Assembly (NCBI GenBank): GCA_031772625.1 | Contig: CM062820.1 | Coordinates: 314,496,783-314,560,782 of the forward strand | Length of the DNA stretch: 64,000 nt | Reading direction: 5' to 3' | Origin: Pinus tabuliformis | Taxonomy: Eukaryota; Streptophyta; Pinopsida; Pinales; Pinaceae | Shown: piece after piece, positions 11,515 through 24,646 of the stretch | Numbering within the stretch: position 1 is the first letter of the stretch | How the letters are laid out: each line of letters begins with the position of its first letter | Notes under the pieces: model-generated | What the model was told of the DNA's origin: nothing | Databases searched by the model: none | Seen by the model: only the letters and a program-made list of their open reading frames with translations | Made by a program: the position numbers and the translations under genes

Positions 11515-12432
11515 TCTTATTTTTTAAATTTTATTGAATTAATTATTTATCAAAATTAGATTTTATTAAAAGCGCATGATTTTATTGGAAGTAGTTTAGG
11601 TGATGGAAATAAAGGAAACTAATTTTCTTGTAAGCATTTTATAGATTGTATCTCCACTCAAACACTCTCATAGAAAAAAAAAGTCTTGACCCTACCCATC
11701 AAGAAAGCCACCGAATGTCAATTGGTGGCCTTCTCTCACTATTTAGACTACAAGAAGGATATCCTTTTCTGGGGGGAATCCTTAAATATCAAGCTAAGCT
11801 AGGTCATTTAATGAAAGCAAGTTCCTTAAAGAAGACTAGTGATTTGACACTATTCACCGTCAAAGTAAAAGGTCAGGGATAAGTGTGCGAATAGTCAAAC
11901 AAACCATGAATTATTAACAAATTTTGAATGATTTTAATTACACAACTATGCTTATTTATGCAACCAACTTATACTTGAAAAATGAAAGATAAATCTTGCT
12001 CAAGTAACCATATAGCATGGGATGCTAGTGAAGCATATATACAGTGGCACAATAAAAATAGAAAATGAATCATAAATTGTCTATACAAGTAAGGCATTAG
12101 ATCATTCATTCAACATATTCATGAGCATTTGAGATTGAGAGTTTGTTATCATCATCAAGAGACCATTACACAATTAAGAGATCATACACCAACAATATTA
12201 ACTATGTTTGGGACAACAAAGAGTTATGTGTTTGCGATGATAAATAAAGGAAATATTCAAACTTGTCGTTGTTACTAAGGACAATGAAGACCAAAAAGTT
12301 GAATGTGGACTACTTACACATTTGTAACATTCAAATGTAATCCATTTATCATCATGCAAGTTGCATGAAAGAAATTTGGTAGTGGTACTAAGTGAACATT
12401 CTTTGATCAAAGTTCATACCCTCTCCTTAGCA
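11515..12432. other. Spacer without supported gene
   Basis: Short open frames (11646-11882 plus, 12198-12410 minus) show no motif. Nothing else is seen. Confidence 0.5.
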
Positions 12433-12744
12433 CTACCACTTTTCAATATCAAGAAGAAATGTGAAATATATGTGCAACCAACTAAATAAGTTGGAATGGT
12501 TGTTGCAACCTATATAGGTGGTCATTTTGTGTTGCAAAAGGAGGTGTTGGCCCACTCCCCTTTTCGATAATTTGTCGACCTTTGAATTTGATTGCTTGTG
12601 AATGTGATCAAATGATATGACCCTAAAGATTCTAATAAACTCGATAATTTTAATCATCCTTTCACCCAATCTAAAACAAACTTTGAATCCCCTATGACTT
12701 GTAAGTTTAGATTTTTGAAGTGACGCAATTAAAATGACTAACAT
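12433..12744 (-). pseudogene. RNase H-like fragment
   Basis: A 103-residue minus-strand open stretch contains FDHIHKQSNSKVDKLSKRGV. This resembles the end of plant retroelement RNase H domains (pattern H-I-x-R-x-x-N-x-x-A-D-x-L-S/A). No upstream catalytic motif is seen, and the rest of the element is not recognisable. It could derive from a LINE or a gypsy element. Confidence 0.4.
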
Positions 12745-13000
12745 AAACGACTAATTCATATTATTGTAGTTTTTGTTAGGTAGTCATATTTTTTTTCATA
12801 GACTGAATTAGTCATTTTTATTAGTATTACTTATTATCTAGTCGTATATTTTAACTGGTGACTAAAATAGTCATTTATGTTAGCCGTTTTTAGTTGGGTC
12901 TCTTAATATTGCTAATTTTTGGTAGTATTTCATTTGGAAAAGTTGTGGTGACTAACATTTTTAGTCACCTAGTCACTAACTTCACCATTTTCTACTAGTG
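12745..13000 (-). mobile_element. CACTA-type transposon terminus (remnant)
   Basis: Read on the minus strand the segment begins at 13000 with CACTAGTAGAAAATGG, matching the CACTA...GAAAA ends of plant En/Spm elements. It is followed by repeated subterminal blocks of the type GTGACTAAAA and TAGTCAC in both orientations (12770-12990). I find no opposite terminus, so this is a solo end or a truncated element. Confidence 0.55.
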
Positions 13001-13030
13001 ATAGTGGCCTAGTGAAGGCATCTACAAGTG

Positions 13031-16000
13031 TGTTGGCATTGATGTCAACAATCATGTTGGGGAGACGTGTTGGGAAGTTGGCATTACCTAAATATTAGCA
13101 TGAGTGTTGGCATTGATTTCAACCAGACTAGCTTGGATGCTTGTCAGAGTAAACGTTGGAAGTGATGGCCCAGGAGGAATCCCATTTTTTTCATGGCTCA
13201 GAGGGATTCCTATGACAGATTCAAGCTTTAAGTAGAGGATCGTCATATCAAAAGGCTTAGTGGAAAAGCCATAAAATGATGATTGCAGTGATGAGCCAGA
13301 TGGAATTCGATGGTAGCTACAGGCTTCTTGTAGAAAATCATCACAGTAGAAGGCTTACTGAAGAAGCCATAAAATGATTACTATTGTTCCAGTTAGGACG
13401 TAATCTCATGGTAACTGTAGGCTTCATTTAGAGAATCACCTTGGTGGTTGTGAGTTCAACTATCTAGAGAGTCAAGGAGAAGAAAAATGGCTGAGATTTT
13501 GGAGCCTTCTTAGAGTTAGTAGATGGGCTGATTACATATATCAAACCCTATCCATTATAAAGTGCTCCAAATAATCTTTCCAATGATATGTAGAAGTCCA
13601 AAATTGGATTCTTAGATAAAAAGTTATGGCCCGCTGAAGTTCAGGGACTTAGAGTCCTAAGAAGGCTTGGATATCAAAGATCAGCACATTGGTGTATCGG
13701 TACATTGGCATATTGGAAATCAGAGATTGACACATTGGTGTATCGGCATATTGGAGGTCCAATGACATTAGGCATATCGGAGATCACACATCGAAGCATC
13801 ATCCATATCGGCGATCGCATATCGGAGGTCGGGCATACTAACGCATCGCAACATCAGAGCATTACATATCGATGCATCAGTGATCAGAGGTTAGTGTATT
13901 GGTGAATCCACAATCGAAGGTTATCATATTGGTGCATTAGGAGATCAAAGATTTTCACACTAGCATATCCGCATATTGGCAATCGAAGAATTGAAACTTC
14001 TTTGTGTGAACCCTTTAAAAAGTTCCGATATGGGTGAAGCGTCAATAGTGTTGAAAACCGTTGGAAATGCCAATAAAGGATTAACAAAGGATTTCATTTC
14101 AAAATCAAAGGTGTGTGAGCCCTTTTCTCTCTCCTCTAATAGGACACATGGTCGCATGTGACTGGCTCTGATAAGTACACATGGCAACGTCTCCTAGCTT
14201 TGATAAAGAAACATGAGAAGATCTAATTGGCTCTTATAAGGGACAAGTGGGAGATGATGTCAGCATGACATGGAAGTATGGAAGGACATGTGGCAGGCAA
14301 TTTTGGTGTTTTTGGTGGCCTGATGGGCCATAACCAAGTGACATGTGTCACATCTAACGAGTCACCACGTGGCAGTGATGATTTCATATCCAAAGTTTGT
14401 GATCAAAGGATTGAGGATATCAGAACTTTATAAAAGTTATTTATTGAAAAAAATTAGTATGGGGGCTTCGATGTTTTTGGCTCTTGGTCGAGGAAACCAA
14501 TATAGCCAAGGGGATAGAGCACGACTTAGAACCTAAATGTTGTGGATCATATCGAAGGTTGGAGATTTCGAAACTCCGCTTTAAATGAATTTTGGAGAAA
14601 GTTACGATATGTGAAGTTTCTGATGTTGTTGGTGCTTGATCATGGAGCCCAGAAAAAAAAGGCCACAGAGAAATAACACAACAAGAAAAGCCCCCAGTAG
14701 GACCCTAAAGGAGTCAGCACCTAAGTGTTATACCGATGGTGATAGGCAAGAGTCCTATCGTGGAGATTCTATAAGGAGTTAAGAAGAAGGGGCTAAAGGC
14801 AAATTAGAATATTGTATTATCGTAACATCTTCTTAATATAGTTACGAGATGCTAGGGCTTTGAAATTGCACTACGGTGTAAAAGCTCTGATAGAGTAGCA
14901 AAAAGGAGTATTGAAGGTTGGATGAGTTGGTAGCTAAAGAGTAAATGAGTGCAATGGAGTTGTTCGTTGGAATAAATGTCGACTGTCAAAGATCAGTATA
15001 AAACTCTGAGACAAGGAAAAAATGACATGGTCCACAGAGAAGCCTTGCTGAAGTACAACTGATTCGTACGAAACAATGAATAATCATGGAGAGGCTTAGT
15101 GATAGGAAAGTTTCACACAGAGAGCACTGTGCCTGGTTGGAGTGTGTAGGTAGACTGAGAATTCATTCTTAGTATGGAGAAATAGCCAAGTGCCCATTCC
15201 CATGGTGAACGCAGTGGAAGAAACCATGTTAGACATGAAAACGGTATGGTAGAACCATGCCAAGGTACACTTGCACAGTGTGAATATAGGACAAAGTGGC
15301 AACATCGATAAGGGAGAAACAAAGGAACAAAACCCAGGAGCTCAAATGTGCAATGGGGGCAAAGAAAAGTAGTTGCAAAAGTGAGCTAAATGGAAAAAGT
15401 GTGGGTGAGTGCACTATTCTGTAAGGCTGAGAGAGAGATTTTTCTACTGATAAAGGCTGAGAGTGCCTATGCATAGATGAGAGATCCTGAGAGATGCACT
15501 ACTATGAGAAAGGTGAAATTTGTCTCTATACTATGTGAGTAAGGTTGTAGTTTCATGTGCTGTGTGAAAGAGGTCGTAGTTTCATGTGATGTATGAGAAA
15601 GATCAAAGTTGCCTGTACAGAAAAAGAAGGAAGAGAGTTTTGTGTTGTGTGCTATGGAGAGCAAGAGGGTGAGAGTTGAGTTTATGTTAATGAAGAGTAG
15701 AGACATAGCTGCATCGACTACGATGAGTGACTATTATTGAAGCATATCATGGGCTACTGTAGAGTGAGCAAAGTGAGTAGAGAACATAGTTGATATCAGG
15801 GAGAGTGGCTGGAAAATTACAAAGAACATTGAGTTCGTATTTGAGTGTGGGTTGGAGCCTACATAACACAAGTTGGTGCTTCTGTCTCTAGTGGATGCTT
15901 GAGAAGGCTTGGGGGTTGGTGCGTCCTGCAAGTTGGTACTTGCAACAAATTTGTGAAGTTGGTGCTTCACATGGTGCTTCTGGTAAGCTAGACATGGATC

Positions 16001-16367
16001 TACTAAAAGAGGGAGCTAGTGTTTCCTGCTAGTGGGTGCTAGAAAATAAGCAAAGGGAGTTGGTGCTTCCTGTGAGTGGTGGCTCACAAAACAGATTGAT
16101 GTAATAGAGTATGTGCTCTTATTTACATCAATAACAACAAAAATATTAGGTGGTTTTCTCACGAAAGGGTTTCCATGTAAAACCTTGTGTCTCATGGTGT
16201 GTATGCTTGTATGTTGAGTTAATGTTGCTGCCATATTACATATTGTTGTTGATTATATGGATGGGTGTCATTAAGCTTGAATAAGAAAAGTAAATAGGCT
16301 TAAAAAGTTAAAATTAACCTTAATATCGATTCAACCCCCCCTCTCAGTATTATCATTTTTTCCAACA
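13031..16367 (+). mobile_element. LTR-like region, copia-type end
   Basis: It opens with TGTTGGCATTGATGTCAACA and closes at ATTCAACCCCCCCTCTCAG then TATTATC..TTCCAACA. This TGTTGG...CAACA form is shared with the solo LTR at 35816-37303 (opposite strand). No target duplication was found: the flanks are AAGTG and ATTTT. It may be a 5' LTR with the body lost, or a composite. It contains a degenerate ~105-bp duplication (13190-13440) and a CATATCGG repeat (13675-13985). Confidence 0.4.
13675..13985. repeat. Degenerate CATATCGG short-repeat block
   Basis: Variants of CATATCGG, CATATTGG and GCATCG recur every 15-25 bp, mixed with GAGATC and GCGATCGCATATCGGAGG. A similar CG-rich motif, ATCGGCGATCG, recurs at about 31965 inside another LTR-like insert. 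Confidence 0.55.
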
Positions 16368-16830
16368 ATTTTTGAGCGGTGACTGATATTTAATTATTTT
16401 TGAAAGAAGAGAAGGGACTTATCGATCCTAGAATGAAAATAGATGAAATATGGAACATCGAGTCTCTAAAGCAAGTTGTAGCATGTTTATTAGGGGTTGA
16501 ATTTCCTTTTAGTGGGTTCTAGAGAATTGTTGGGGTTGTAGATCCATTTAGTTGTAGTTGAAAAATCAGGGAGTTGTAGCTTCCTATTGGTCGTAGCCAG
16601 AGAAATTGTAACAACAAGTTGTATCTTTCCCTACGAATGAGCTGAAGCGCAGTTCTAAAAATTACTTGTTCTTGTGTGTTCCATTGTGATTGTTTACATT
16701 AATATTTGTTATGGTTATTTAAGTTATTTATGAAGTATTTAATGATGTGCACAAAAAAAAAAAAATTGGTAAAATTCCTACACTACTAATTCACCACCCC
16801 TCTCAGTAGTGTCCTGCTTTCCAATAGATG
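16368..16830 (+). mobile_element. Second LTR-tail-like segment
   Basis: The region repeats the style of the preceding LTR (GTTGTAGCTTCCTATTGG) and ends with AATTCACCACCCCTCTCAGT and then TTTCCAATA. This resembles the C-rich LTR tail at about 16330. It is probably a partial copy of a related LTR. Confidence 0.35.
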
Positions 16831-17832
16831 GCTCTTTGGTAGAAATTTTATTTCTTCTCGTCCATTAGATATTTTTACATATAACTTGATTATTGAGTCA
16901 TTAGTTATAATAGTTATCTGATTGAATTTCTTTTATTACAGTAATTTAGTCATAGTTTCAGTTCTCTATACATTGAAAGAAAAAAAGGGAAAAAGAAAAA
17001 AAAAAATTGATTTTCTTATGCATTAGGGCTTTGAAATTTTGAAATTGGAATAGTGTCTTTGAAGGTCTTGTTTGGAAGCTTTGTTTTCTACATTTTTGAA
17101 CTAGAACCTACTCCTTTCCTCTAGCTATATATTTATCAAATTGAAAAGAGCTCTCCCATATTAGCCACATTTTAATAATTCAAGTGGATGCTTTGCTTTT
17201 ACAATCAAACATAAACCTTAATCAAGAGGAACCTTTAAAATTTTCCAATGAATCTAAGGAGAATTTGAAACATTGAAAACACATTTAGTTGGTCTAGGCT
17301 AGAATATATTTTTTGACATCTCTAAATGTAGGATTTTTCATTAACCATTTGCATTAGGAGATGGTCTTCTTTCCATGTATTTCGAAGTATATAGGATAAT
17401 TCTTCCACATACCTTTGGGTATATAGGAAGGCGCACCACATATGATGAGTGTATAGGAATGCTAACATCATACGGTTATGTATTAGATAACACTACCATG
17501 GATTGCACTGCCATGTACCCTGTTGTAATGGTTGGAACACCCTCCAAAATTTTGGCTTACACTCCAATCTTGGAGCCTTCCTTGGTCTTTTCCTTTATTC
17601 TTGAAAATACTTGAAACAATTTCGAGAGCTTTCGTAGATTATTTTCAACCCTTTTTCTTGTTTGATTAATTGTCATCATTTGACATGTTTGACTCTTTTA
17701 CCATGCTTGTGGACCTTTTATGGTGGCTTCAAATGTTAGTCTTTGTGTATTTGAGTTATCCTAGCTATGTAAACGTCTGTCACATTCATAAACAAAGTTT
17801 TAATCGTTGTTGCACACTTGTTGTCTTGGTCA
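16831..17832. other. Spacer left of the gypsy element
   Basis: No recognisable gene or repeat is seen. The open stretch at 17375-17614 shows no domain. Confidence 0.45.
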
Positions 17833-19105
17833 TCCTAAAGTCTAACTCAAGTGTCGCACTTGTCGCTTCTTGTTATGAGACAGTCTCATAGAGGTTAGTG
17901 ATTTGTATTGTTGTTCTAGTGGTCTAGTTTTTCATGCCTTCAAAGTATTCTAAGTGTGTGATCACAAATTTCAAGTTCGACACAAGTTCACCTTCCTCTT
18001 GCACTTAGTCATTTCTCTGAAAATCTTCCCGACCGGGCAACTCAGTTCACTGGACCCCGACTAAAATGCGATCTACGTAGTATTAGCCCTCAGTGATGAA
18101 ACCTTGTTGCCTGGAACTATGCATTTTTCAATCACTACCCCCAGGTTAGTTGCACTGCGTAATTTGAGAGCTAAGAAACCTCCTTTCATCCCCATAAGTG
18201 CGCAGTATCTCCTCTTGGCTTGACTTAAACTGCGCACTTCACAATATCAGTCCTCAAGCTTCTCCCCTTGCAGACTGGAAACCTAAAATTCATAAATATC
18301 CCTTCACGTATTGCCTCCAAAATATCAAAAGTGCCCCGCAGTGTCCTCCCTCAACCGGAGTTCACTGACATCATGAATTGCGCAGATCTGTCCTCCAGTT
18401 CTCTCTGCTACCCAATCCTCCTTGCATCTGAAAACTACGTAGATTTGTCTCCCAGGGTAACATCCTGCATCAGCCACTGACTATCTCCATTGTGCAATCC
18501 TATCTCCTAGTGGCCCCTATGCAATTTTTCGCCTCAATAAGGATTGTGCTCAAAAGTTCCTCAGATAAGCCTGAGTTGCACTCTGCATAGTCTCAGTGAC
18601 CAAAATCTCTCTGTGTCACCTGGAACTAAAAAATGAATAGTTATTGGGCCTTCTTTCTAGCATGTCACATGTCTCGGACTCAATCCATGGATAACAATGC
18701 ATCATCTTAAACTAGGTATTTTTTTGGATTGATGTCTTCCTGTCATGGTTGAATTGTGGGAACAAGTAAACTGGTAGGTCATGCAGAGATGATGAAGAAT
18801 GATGTGAAGGAGGAAACATGCCTAAAGACTCACTTACAGCTGGACGGACAAAGAAACATATCAAGAAAAAGAAAAATGATCACATGTATGCAACCACATT
18901 TCAAGACCAAAGATCATTGAAGACCCTGCATCATCAAGCTATGCAGAGGAGAAGAGAAAGGACATTCAAGAACACATCTATTAGTGAGTAGCAACAACAT
19001 CTTGACATTGCCACCTCAGCATGGTAGTCCATGTCAGCATTGTCATGTCAAGTCGTGTCATGAGTTGTCAAAGGACACATCACTATTATTAACCATGTAT
19101 ATTTT

Positions 19106-20159
19106 TGTTAAAATTGGCAACCAGGGCAAGACTTCATGTGGGTCATCTTATTCATGGCTAATAATATTTTTATTAGATTCCTCTCGTCGAGAGATGTAGG
19201 ATTGATATAAAGATCATCCAATTCCGATAAGTATTCATGGAGATATGAATTTATTTTGATTATGGAATTATTATCAAGCCGACCTGCAACTCATGTAGGC
19301 TCAGAAGCCCAACAGTCGCATCTATTCACCCACCAATGTTGTGTATAAATATAAGAGGACTTTTCCTCATTTAGACTCACTCATCTCATCACATCTCTCT
19401 CTCTCTACTGCGCAGATATGAGTCTCTTCTCTACTGCGCTGAAATGGGTCTCTCTCTCTCACACATGTGAAGCCGGAAACTGCTGAAACTGAAGTTGGAA
19501 CTACAGAAGTAAATATTGACTTGCGTGGCCTAGAAGATCTCCTCTTTGGAACTGCGCTGTAGGTTCATCTAAACCTCCTCTGAAAGCTGCAACTTTTGGT
19601 GGTGGAATGAAGTCAATCCAACGAACAGTTTGCAAGATATCGACTGCCCTAGTTTGAAGCCGGAAACTGCTGAAACTGAAGCTGCAACAGCAGAAGCAAA
19701 TATTGAATTGCGTGGCCTAGAAGATCTCCTCATCTAAAATGCACTGTAGGTTCATCTGAACCTCCTCTAGAAGCCGAAACGTTTGGTGGTGGAATGAAGT
19801 CAATCCGACTGTCGGTTTGTGAGATATGGTCTGCCCTAGTTTGATAATGAAGCCGCTAATGCTGATGCTACTGATCTAGGGTTTTGCTACTGCTGATATG
19901 AATCAGATTTATTGTACTATTTCTCTCTGATGAATTATTGAAGATAAAAGAAGATTTGATCAAAGGGTTTCCCCACACATTGTGGGGTTTGTCCCTGGCT
20001 AGCTGCCACATCTTGTGTCTCTTGTCTTGGCTTGTTTTCTGTCGATCGTTTAATGTTCTATCTGCACTTTACTTTATGTACATGTGATTGCTAATCGGTG
20101 GAATATAATAAGAAAAAGAAGTAAACTGTTATAAGCATAGAACATACCATAACTTAACA
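19106..20159 (+). repeat. Copia 5' LTR
   Basis: It begins TGTTAAAATTGG and ends CATAACTTAACA. It contains a tandem ~187-bp duplication (copies starting at 19469 and 19656, both at GAAGCCGGAAACTGC) that is shared with the 3' LTR. A TATAAATATAAGAGG box at about 19334-19348 is a likely promoter TATA element. Confidence 0.92.
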
Positions 20160-20171
20160 TGGTATCATAGC
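20160..20171 (+). promoter_or_regulatory. Copia primer-binding site
   Basis: TGGTATCATAGC directly follows the LTR. The copia consensus is TGGTATCAGAGC, complementary to the 3' end of initiator tRNA-Met. One base differs. Confidence 0.85.
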
Positions 20172-20248
20172 TAAGGTGAAGACAAAGCCCAAGCAAGAGC
20201 AAGAGAAATCATTGAAGAGAAGATTGGCAAGGCTATCCTAAAAGAACT

Positions 20249-20930
20249 ATGGGGTCCTCAACACTCTTTCCTACCAAAGACAAGCTCCATGAGAAAGCTG
20301 ACTATCACGGATGGAAGATGTCTATCGATCTAACCCTTGAAGATCAAGGAGTGCTGGACCATGTAAGAGGCAATATTGTTGAGCCTTCATCAAATGCATC
20401 TGCTGCTGCCTGGAACAAATGGAAAAATGGAGAAGTCAAAACAAAGAAGATCATCCGAGACTCTATCGACAAGCGCTTGGTGGCCTACATCTCTAATCTA
20501 GACACCTCCAAGGAAATCTACGACAGATTGGTGAGTTTATTTAAAGTTAATGATGCAAATCAAGTTTTGTTTCTTAGAAATAAGTTGAGCGAAATCAAGA
20601 AGGGTAAAGATGAAAGTATGCAAGCATACTTCTTAAGAATCACCGAGATCAAGAACGATCTCCTATCTATTTGGGAAACCATTACTGACAGAGAAATGGC
20701 ACTCACAACTCTCGGAGGATTACCATCTGAATGGTATGTGTTCAGGACTACTCTTCTGAACTATAATGTAATTCCTAGTTTCGAGGAATTAATGGCTAGA
20801 TGAATTCAAGAACAAACAAGGGTAGAAGAGTAGGAAATGCCCTTGCCTAAAGGTCCTCCTGCTGCTTTTTCTTCTCACACTAAGAAAAGAAATAATTCTG
20901 GGTCTAAATCGAAAAGAAAGGCTGGATTTA
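20249..20930 (+). pseudogene. Copia gag region (fossil)
   Basis: The stretch starting MGSSTLFPTKDKLHEKADYH holds the plant copia gag (UBN2-type) pattern: YHGWKMSIDLTL, KEIYDRLVSLFKVNDANQ, LRNKLSEIKKGKDESMQAYF, and LTTLGGLPSEWYVF. It is followed by a basic, glycine-rich tail. It would form the capsid shell. The first ~185 codons are open; the region as a whole is not intact. Confidence 0.85.
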
Positions 20931-23340
20931 AGGGTGGAAGAAAAGGACAATGTTTCTCTTAAACTGAATCAAGGTAATACGATTCACTTACAAGATGTAT
21001 TATATGTACCTGATCTCAAAAAGAACCTGGTATCCATCTCAACAATGGAAGACAAAGGCTATAAGGTAACCTTCAGCGATGGTAAGGTACGCATATGGAA
21101 AAATAATGTTAAAGATGCTTTCACTCTTGGGTTTCGAGTTGATTCTTTATATCAAGTCGGTGGAAGTCTGCTAGGTGTCATGTCTTGTGACACATCTCTT
21201 CAGTCTGAACTTTGGCATCGGAGGTTTGACCACCTTCATTACAAAGCTCTCCCCAATGTAAGACAAATGGTAACAAGGATGCCCGAATTCCAAGTAGAGA
21301 AAGAAGGTGTATGTCTGGGATGTGTCGAGGGAAAGCTCAAAAGGGGACCATTCCCCTCAAGCCAAAGCAAGACCTCCGATATTTTAGAGTTGTTTCACTC
21401 AGGCATATCTAAGGCTGGCATTAAGAGGGAGACTACTACACCACATACTCCTGAGCAGAATGGTGTGGCGGGAAGGAAGAACCGCACGCTTGTGGAAGCT
21501 GTCTAGGTCATGCTACATGATGAAAGACTTCCGAAGTTTCTATGGGATGAAACTAAAAACACCACTGTATATGTACAAAATCGATGCCCTCATCAAGCAG
21601 TGCATTCTAAGACTCCTAAAGAAAATTTCACTGGTAAGAAACCTGATGTTTCTCAGTTTAGAATTTTTGGAAGCCTTGTATATTTTCATGTGTCGAAAGA
21701 GAAAAGAAATAAATTGGGTGCATCTGGAAAGAGGGGAATTTTCGAGGGCTATGGTGAAAATACTAAAGGCTATAGAATATATATAGCCGGTCAAAGGGAA
21801 GTCATAATTAGTCATGATTTCACCTTTGACGAAGATATGGCTCTCAGAAAGGTGATCAATCTTCTGACTTTGAGGAGCTCTCAAGAAGCCAACACCAGGG
21901 AACCGAAAGAAAAGGATGATGAATCAATACCTGATGTAGAAGAACCCATGGATCCAATTGATCCTCCTCCATATGATCCTTCCTCTTCTAGGAAGAGGCC
22001 TTCATGGCTTAAGGGGTTACTTGATGATGCTGAAGTACATGCGGCACCCCGAGGAACCTTTCGTGAAAATAAGAAACCTAATAGGTATCAAGGATACCTG
22101 ACCATCATGAGCACGATCATACAAAATGAGCCTTCGTCATTCTCAGATGCCGTAAAGCATCAAGTATGGAAGGATGCTATGACCGAAGAATATGAGTCTA
22201 TCATAAAGAATGATGTTTGGGAAGTAGTTCCCAGACCCCAGGACAAGACTGTTGTTACTTCCAAATGGCTTTACAAGATAAAGCATGCAGTAGATGGAAG
22301 CACGGAAAAGTATAAGGCTCATTTTGTTGCTCGAGGTTTCTCCCAAAAGGAAGGTATAGACTATGATGAGATATTTGCACCTGTTTCCAGATATACGACC
22401 ATCCGCTCGATCATAGCCCTTGCCACTTCACAAGGATGGAACCTACATCAGATGGATGTCAAGACTGCGTTCTTGCATGGCTCGATCAAAGAAGAATCTA
22501 CGTGGAGCAACCCAAAGGATTTGAGATTTATGACTGGAAATCTCATGTATGCAGGTTTAAGAAGGCTCTCTATGGGCTGAAGCAAGCACCCCGAGCATGG
22601 TATGAGAGGATCTTTAACTACTTGATGAAGTTGGGATTGACTAGGAGTGAAGCTGATCCTAACCTTTACTTTAAGGTTGAAGATGACAAGCCTCTCATAC
22701 TGGTGTTGTATGTGGATGACCTCTTTCTAACAGGTGCAAACCCTCTCATTCACAAATGTAAGAGGGAGATGGCTTCTGAATTTGAAATGAAGGATCAAGG
22801 ACTTGAAGTGTGGCAGAAGCAAGGGGAAATTTTCCTATCTCAAGGAAAATATGTGGTAAAGATATTGGAAAGATTCGGTATAATGGACTGCAAGTTTGTG
22901 ACTACCTCAAGGATCTTAACTTTTAGAAGTTATATGGTAGTGATGTCAGACCAGATTTGGGAAATGCTTCTGAGTTTCATAAACTCATTCACATTGATGT
23001 TCTTGGTGAACCCCCATCCGAACATATGTTTTGCAGTTAGCATTGTGAGCTCATATTTGGTTGAGCCTCACTGGATTGATGCCAAGAATCTTCTGAGATA
23101 TCTTCGTGGCACAATGGGTTAAGATACACTGCCAGAGATGTGAGACTACTTGGATATACTAATGCTAATTGGGCAGGCAGTGTGGTGGACTGTAAGAGCA
23201 CTTTCGGGTGCTATCTCACCTTGGGATCTACTTCGATATCCTAGATGAGCAGGAAGCAGAAGTCGGTGGCTTTGAGCACCGCCGAAGCAGAATATATTGT
23301 TGCTAGCATGACCTTGTGTGAGGTAGTCTGGTTGTGAAAG
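20931..23340 (+). pseudogene. Copia pol region: integrase, RT, RNase H (fossil)
   Basis: Landmarks in order are LQDVLYVPDLKKNLVSI (end of protease), LWHRRFDHLHYKALPNV and CLGCVEGKLKRGPF (integrase zinc-binding part), TTPHTPEQNGVAGRKNRTLV (integrase core end), FRIFGSLVYFHV, then RT with MDVKTAFLHG, LYGLKQAPRAWYERI and LVLYVDDLFLTGA. RNase H follows with YTNANWAG and AEAEYIVAS. This is the copia order (INT before RT). It is broken in several places. Confidence 0.88.
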
Positions 23341-23534
23341 CTCTTCAGTGAGCTGCTTGGATTTACATTGGATACCATTGTGATTCTCAAGAACAACCAG
23401 AGGTGGGATTCGATTATTGAGGAATCCCGTATTCGTCAATTGCTCCAGCAGATAGACATTATCCGGGATATGGTAAGTCAATGAGCAAGGAGGCTCCATC
23501 ACTTTAAGATGATGTACAGGTTGATACACCGTGT

Positions 23535-24646
23535 CAAAGCCCTGAGGAAAGATCTAATCTGTGATTTTCCCAAACGACTTGGAGTCGTCAAGAAACCCTT
23601 GTACAAGGGTCCTGCATGTTGCATACATTGAGCTCTGGGAGCTCTGAGGGCTTGTGGTTCTTACTGGAGCAACATACGACCACAGGGTGACTCACCCTCC
23701 CCTGGTGGTGCGCACTAGAACAAGATGATTCGCTCTCTTGTGGAACAAGATGATTCGCTCTCTTGTGGGACAAGATGATTCGCTCTCTTGTGGAACAGGA
23801 TGATTCACTCTCCTCTCTAACAGGATGATTAGTTCTACTGTGAGGCCTGGATTGATGTGTTCTCCATGGCGATTGTAGCAGGATTGATGTGTTCTCCTGT
23901 GAGGCCTGGATTGATGTGTTCTCCATGGTGGCCTGGATTGATGTGTTCTCCATGGTGATTGTAGCAGGATTGATGTGTTCTCCTGTGAGGACAGGATTGA
24001 TTAGTTCTCCTGTCGAGGCATCCTACCCATGCAATCTGGGACTCATGGGAAGTACCTCTCATCTGATCAATGAGCAGGGAAATAAAGTTAGGGACCGTAG
24101 TAGTACCGATGGACGAATCGTTGTATCTATCGTACTCCCTACGCTAGGATGACCTCCATTGATCTGGGATCAATGATACTGGTCTGGGACCAGTGGTAGG
24201 AGTTGTACCATACTATGACGCTGACTTCAGGTCGGTTGAGACTGGTCTGGGATCAGTGGTACATACTCTGAGACTGACTTTGAGTCAGCAGAGGATGATA
24301 TTGGTCTGGGACCATTGGAGTTGTACTCACTATGACGCTGACTTTGGGTTGGTTGAGACTGGTCTGGGACCAGTGGTACATACTCTGAGACTGACTTTGA
24401 GTCAGTATGATACATCCTCGATCATTTCTTCTTCTTCATAATTCAGACAAAAGCAGAGTAGAACAGAACAATGCAAGAGTAGAGCAGAACAAAACAAAAC
24501 AGTACAGATCAATACAGGGCAGAACAAGACAAAGAAGAACAGGAAAAATAGAGCAGAGTAGGGCAAGGGTCAGGCTGTACAAGGCAGTGCATTTGATGGA
24601 TGAATAGTAACGACCGATAGACAAATTGCAGATGAAGTTCTCCATG
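23535..24646 (+). repeat. Repeat-rich 3' region of the copia element
   Basis: After pol come four repeat blocks. 23719-23842: about five ~25-bp units around AACAAGATGATTCGCTCTC. 23843-24010: units around GGATTGATGTGTTCTCC. 24157-24410: a ~121-bp duplication rich in short palindromes. 24450-24580: a degenerate AGAACARARCA run. Open frames across them are repeat artefacts. Confidence 0.8.

Noticed and set aside
17375-17614. 79-codon open frame as a host gene
   Set aside because: No domain, no start or splice context, and no homologue recognised.
23588-24645. Open frames with repeats such as MENTSIQA and DQSQPT
   Set aside because: They follow the tandem repeats in the copia 3' region and have no known domain.
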